Origin: Anaerolineales bacterium
GTDB taxonomy: Bacteria; Chloroflexota; Anaerolineae; Anaerolineales; E44-bin32
Reading direction: 5' to 3'
Assembly (NCBI GenBank): GCA_011772595.1
Contig: WVZH01000085.1
Location: 671-15,707, forward strand
Length of the DNA stretch: 15,037 bases
This document shows, piece by piece, positions 13,122 to 15,037 of the stretch. The position numbers and the translations under genes are program-made. Position 1 is the stretch's first letter, and each line of letters opens with the position of its first letter. The notes under the pieces were generated by a model. The model searched no databases. It saw only the letters and a program-made list of their open reading frames with translations, and had not been told where the DNA came from.

Positions 13122-15032
13122 ATGCAGGACCCCAATTCATCTTCTTCAAAACTTCGCTTACCGTACATGGCGGGATTAGATGGGCTGAGGGCCATTTCGG
13201 TGTTGGCGGTCTTCTTCTATCACGCCAACTTTCCCTGGGCTGTTGGCGGCTTTTTGGGAGTCGAGAGTTTCTTTGTCATCTCGGGCTACCTGATCACGTC
13301 GCTTCTTTTACGGGAGATTCAGGCCACGAAAAAGCTCGCATTGGGCCGCTTCTGGATGCGCCGGGCCCGGCGTCTGCTGCCTGCGCTATTCCTCGTGTTG
13401 GTGGCGGTCGTGCCGCTGGCCTGGCTGAGGGCGCCCGACGCGCTCCCGCGCTTGCGAGAGGACATACCGGGGGCATTGCTGTACGTCACCAACTGGGTCT
13501 TTGTTGTCCGTGAGGTCCCTTACTTTGAGCAGTTTGGACGACCGCCGTTGCTGCAGCATCTCTGGTCGCTGGCCGTCGAAGAGCAGTTCTATCTCGTCTG
13601 GCCTCTGGTCCTTTGGGCGGTCCTGCGTATCCTGCGCACGCGTCGCGCCCGGCAGACTCCCTGGCTTTTGATCGCGATCCTGTTCGGAGTTGGTGCCTCC
13701 ACTGTCCTGATGGCGAAAATGTATGACCCGCTGGCTGATCCGACCCGTGCCTACTACGGCACGGATACACGTGCCGCAGGATTTCTCCTGGGAGCGGGGT
13801 TGGCGGTGGTCTGGAAGCCTGGCAACCGGGCTGGCCGAAAAACCTGGATGGTGGAGGTGGCGGGTTTGGGTGGCGTGATAGGGTTGCTGTGGCTGTTCGG
13901 AAGCTTGCATGAATACGAGCCCTTTCTTTATCGTGGCGGCTTCTTACTCACAGCCCTGGCCACTTGTCTTGTGGTACTTGCTGTGTCCAATCCCCAGACA
14001 CGCCTGGCGAAGCTTTTGGGCTGGGCGCCCCTGCGTTGGATCGGGACGCGTAGTTACGGAATCTATCTCTGGCATTGGCCGCTGATGGTCGTCACCGGAT
14101 GGGGGACAGAGTCGGCTCTGTCTCCTGGAGCTTTCACCGCGCTGCAGATGTGCGCGACATTTTTGCTGGCAGAGCTGAGCTATCAATGGGTCGAGCAGCC
14201 CATTCGCCAGCGCGGGGTGCGAGCCTGGTGGCTGGGCTCTACAAAACTTGTGGGTAGGCTCCGGCTGAACGCCGCTTCAGTCGTTGGCATGGCTATGATG
14301 GCGGTTGTTGTGATCGTCCAGCCCACCTCTGGCGCTCCCGCTCTGGCCTCTTCCGACGCACCAGACACACTGATCGTAGCCCCTTCATCACAAATCACCG
14401 CGCCATCGGTGAGGCCGACCCAGATGCCGTCTTCCCCTCCACAGCATTCGACGATGATCCGTGATCCTGGTGGAGCGGCCGTAGCCCCGCCGGTGTCAAT
14501 TCCGGCCGCTCGAGCGCAGCTCCAATCATCTCCAGAGGCCTCTGAACTGCTCCGGATAACCTTTATCGGGGACTCGATCATGGAAAGCGTTGCGCCGCGG
14601 CTTGATCATGAGTTTGCCCCTGGCAGCTACTATCTGGATGCGATCCGCAAACGCCGCATGGAAGATGCGTTGATTTTAATTCCAGCGTTGGCCGCTGATG
14701 GTCGTTTGGGTGGCACCGTTGTCATTCATCTGGGAACGAACGTGCCGTTCAGGGCTGAGGTCTTCGATAGTGTTATGAGCAGTCTGTTGGAGCATGGTGT
14801 AACGCGCGTGTTATTTATCACCGTGAGGCGATCCGTGGCTTGGGAGGCCATTGTAAACAACCAACTGTTGGAGGGTGTAAACCGCTGGCCGCAGGCCGAG
14901 CTTGTAGATTGGCATCGCCTCTCGAAGCCCCATCCAGGATGGTTTGGCGCTGATTCTGTCCATCCGACCTACACGGGTGCTGAGGCCTACGTGAAGGCAA
15001 TTCGGCAAGCACTTGGGGATGCATTTTCTTAG
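13122..15032 (+). CDS. OatA/OafA-type acyltransferase-3 with C-terminal SGNH domain
   Basis: A 636-residue membrane O-acetyltransferase predicted to acetylate peptidoglycan or a surface polysaccharide. Residues 13-400 are an acyltransferase-3 domain with about ten or eleven helices. It shows the conserved R-X10-H motif (Arg23, His34), FLGVESFFVISGYLI (44-58) and the basic loop FWMRRARRLLP (77-87). A Ser/Pro/Ala-rich linker (401-473) leads to an extracytoplasmic SGNH domain with Ser485 in GDS, Asn540 in LGTN, and Asp611 and His614 in DSVH. In OatA-like enzymes the membrane domain moves the acetyl group across the membrane and the SGNH domain transfers it to the glycan. The ATG at 13122 is preferred to an in-frame TTG at 12990 because the domain begins soon after it and GGTGAG lies just upstream. 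Confidence 0.92.
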   Translation: MQDPNSSSSKLRLPYMAGLDGLRAISVLAVFFYHANFPWAVGGFLGVESFFVISGYLITSLLLREIQATKKLALGRFWMRRARRLLPALFLVLVAVVPLAWLRAPDALPRLREDIPGALLYVTNWVFVVREVPYFEQFGRPPLLQHLWSLAVEEQFYLVWPLVLWAVLRILRTRRARQTPWLLIAILFGVGASTVLMAKMYDPLADPTRAYYGTDTRAAGFLLGAGLAVVWKPGNRAGRKTWMVEVAGLGGVIGLLWLFGSLHEYEPFLYRGGFLLTALATCLVVLAVSNPQTRLAKLLGWAPLRWIGTRSYGIYLWHWPLMVVTGWGTESALSPGAFTALQMCATFLLAELSYQWVEQPIRQRGVRAWWLGSTKLVGRLRLNAASVVGMAMMAVVVIVQPTSGAPALASSDAPDTLIVAPSSQITAPSVRPTQMPSSPPQHSTMIRDPGGAAVAPPVSIPAARAQLQSSPEASELLRITFIGDSIMESVAPRLDHEFAPGSYYLDAIRKRRMEDALILIPALAADGRLGGTVVIHLGTNVPFRAEVFDSVMSSLLEHGVTRVLFITVRRSVAWEAIVNNQLLEGVNRWPQAELVDWHRLSKPHPGWFGADSVHPTYTGAEAYVKAIRQALGDAFS

Positions 15033-15037
15033 AATCA

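Noticed and set aside
13386..13910. 174-codon minus-strand open frame opposite the acyltransferase
   Set aside because: Antisense to conserved acyltransferase-3 helices; no plausible product.

Overview
This window most likely comes from a member of the Chloroflexota (Anaerolineae/Caldilineae-like). The evidence is indirect: lipoproteins with threonine-proline linkers and SH3-like modules, a qcrABC-type menaquinol:cytochrome c oxidoreductase, and GTAGGGGC-headed intergenic palindromes. No rRNA or other taxonomic marker is present, so this is an inference. Coding GC is moderately high by eye. There are no insertion sequences, integrases or CRISPR arrays.

Layout. (1) 1-162 is the 3' end of a YhhN/TMEM86-family membrane protein. 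(2) 371-2295 holds two tandem paralogous lipoproteins that share an SH3-like core but have different C-terminal modules; GTAGGGGC palindromes lie around them. (3) 2458-4841, on the minus strand, is a compact operon: Rieske protein (qcrA), cytochrome b6-type subunit (qcrB), and a subunit IV fused to two cytochrome c domains (qcrC). (4) 4842-5097 is a divergent control region with an 11-bp-stem hairpin, several TATAAT boxes and a CRP/FNR-like dyad. (5) 5098-8560, on the plus strand, is succinate dehydrogenase in the order sdhC-sdhD-sdhA-sdhB, followed 39 bp later by a response-regulator/class III adenylate cyclase fusion (8600-9688) and a tRNA-Arg(CCU) (9715-9788). (6) 9975-12555, on the minus strand, encodes two more lipoproteins: a polysaccharide deacetylase and a TolB-like beta-propeller protein. 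(7) 13122-15032, on the plus strand, is an OatA/OafA-type O-acetyltransferase with an SGNH domain, separated from the deacetylase by a gene-poor 566-bp spacer.

How the genes fit together. SDH delivers electrons from succinate to the quinone pool and the QcrABC complex takes quinol electrons on to c-type cytochromes, so the two divergent operons encode successive respiratory steps. The Rieske cluster-binding loop lacks the Ser and Tyr that raise redox potential, which suggests a low-potential menaquinone chain. A cyclase directly behind sdhB, together with a CRP-like dyad in the shared promoter region, raises the possibility of cAMP control over both operons. The right-hand part is devoted to the cell envelope: polysaccharide deacetylation, O-acetylation and surface lipoproteins.

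I did not find a clearly new defence or mobile system. The most distinctive features are the two-heme extended QcrC, the cyclase-sdh linkage with its possible operator, the palindrome family, and the duplicated lipoprotein pair with swapped C-terminal modules.
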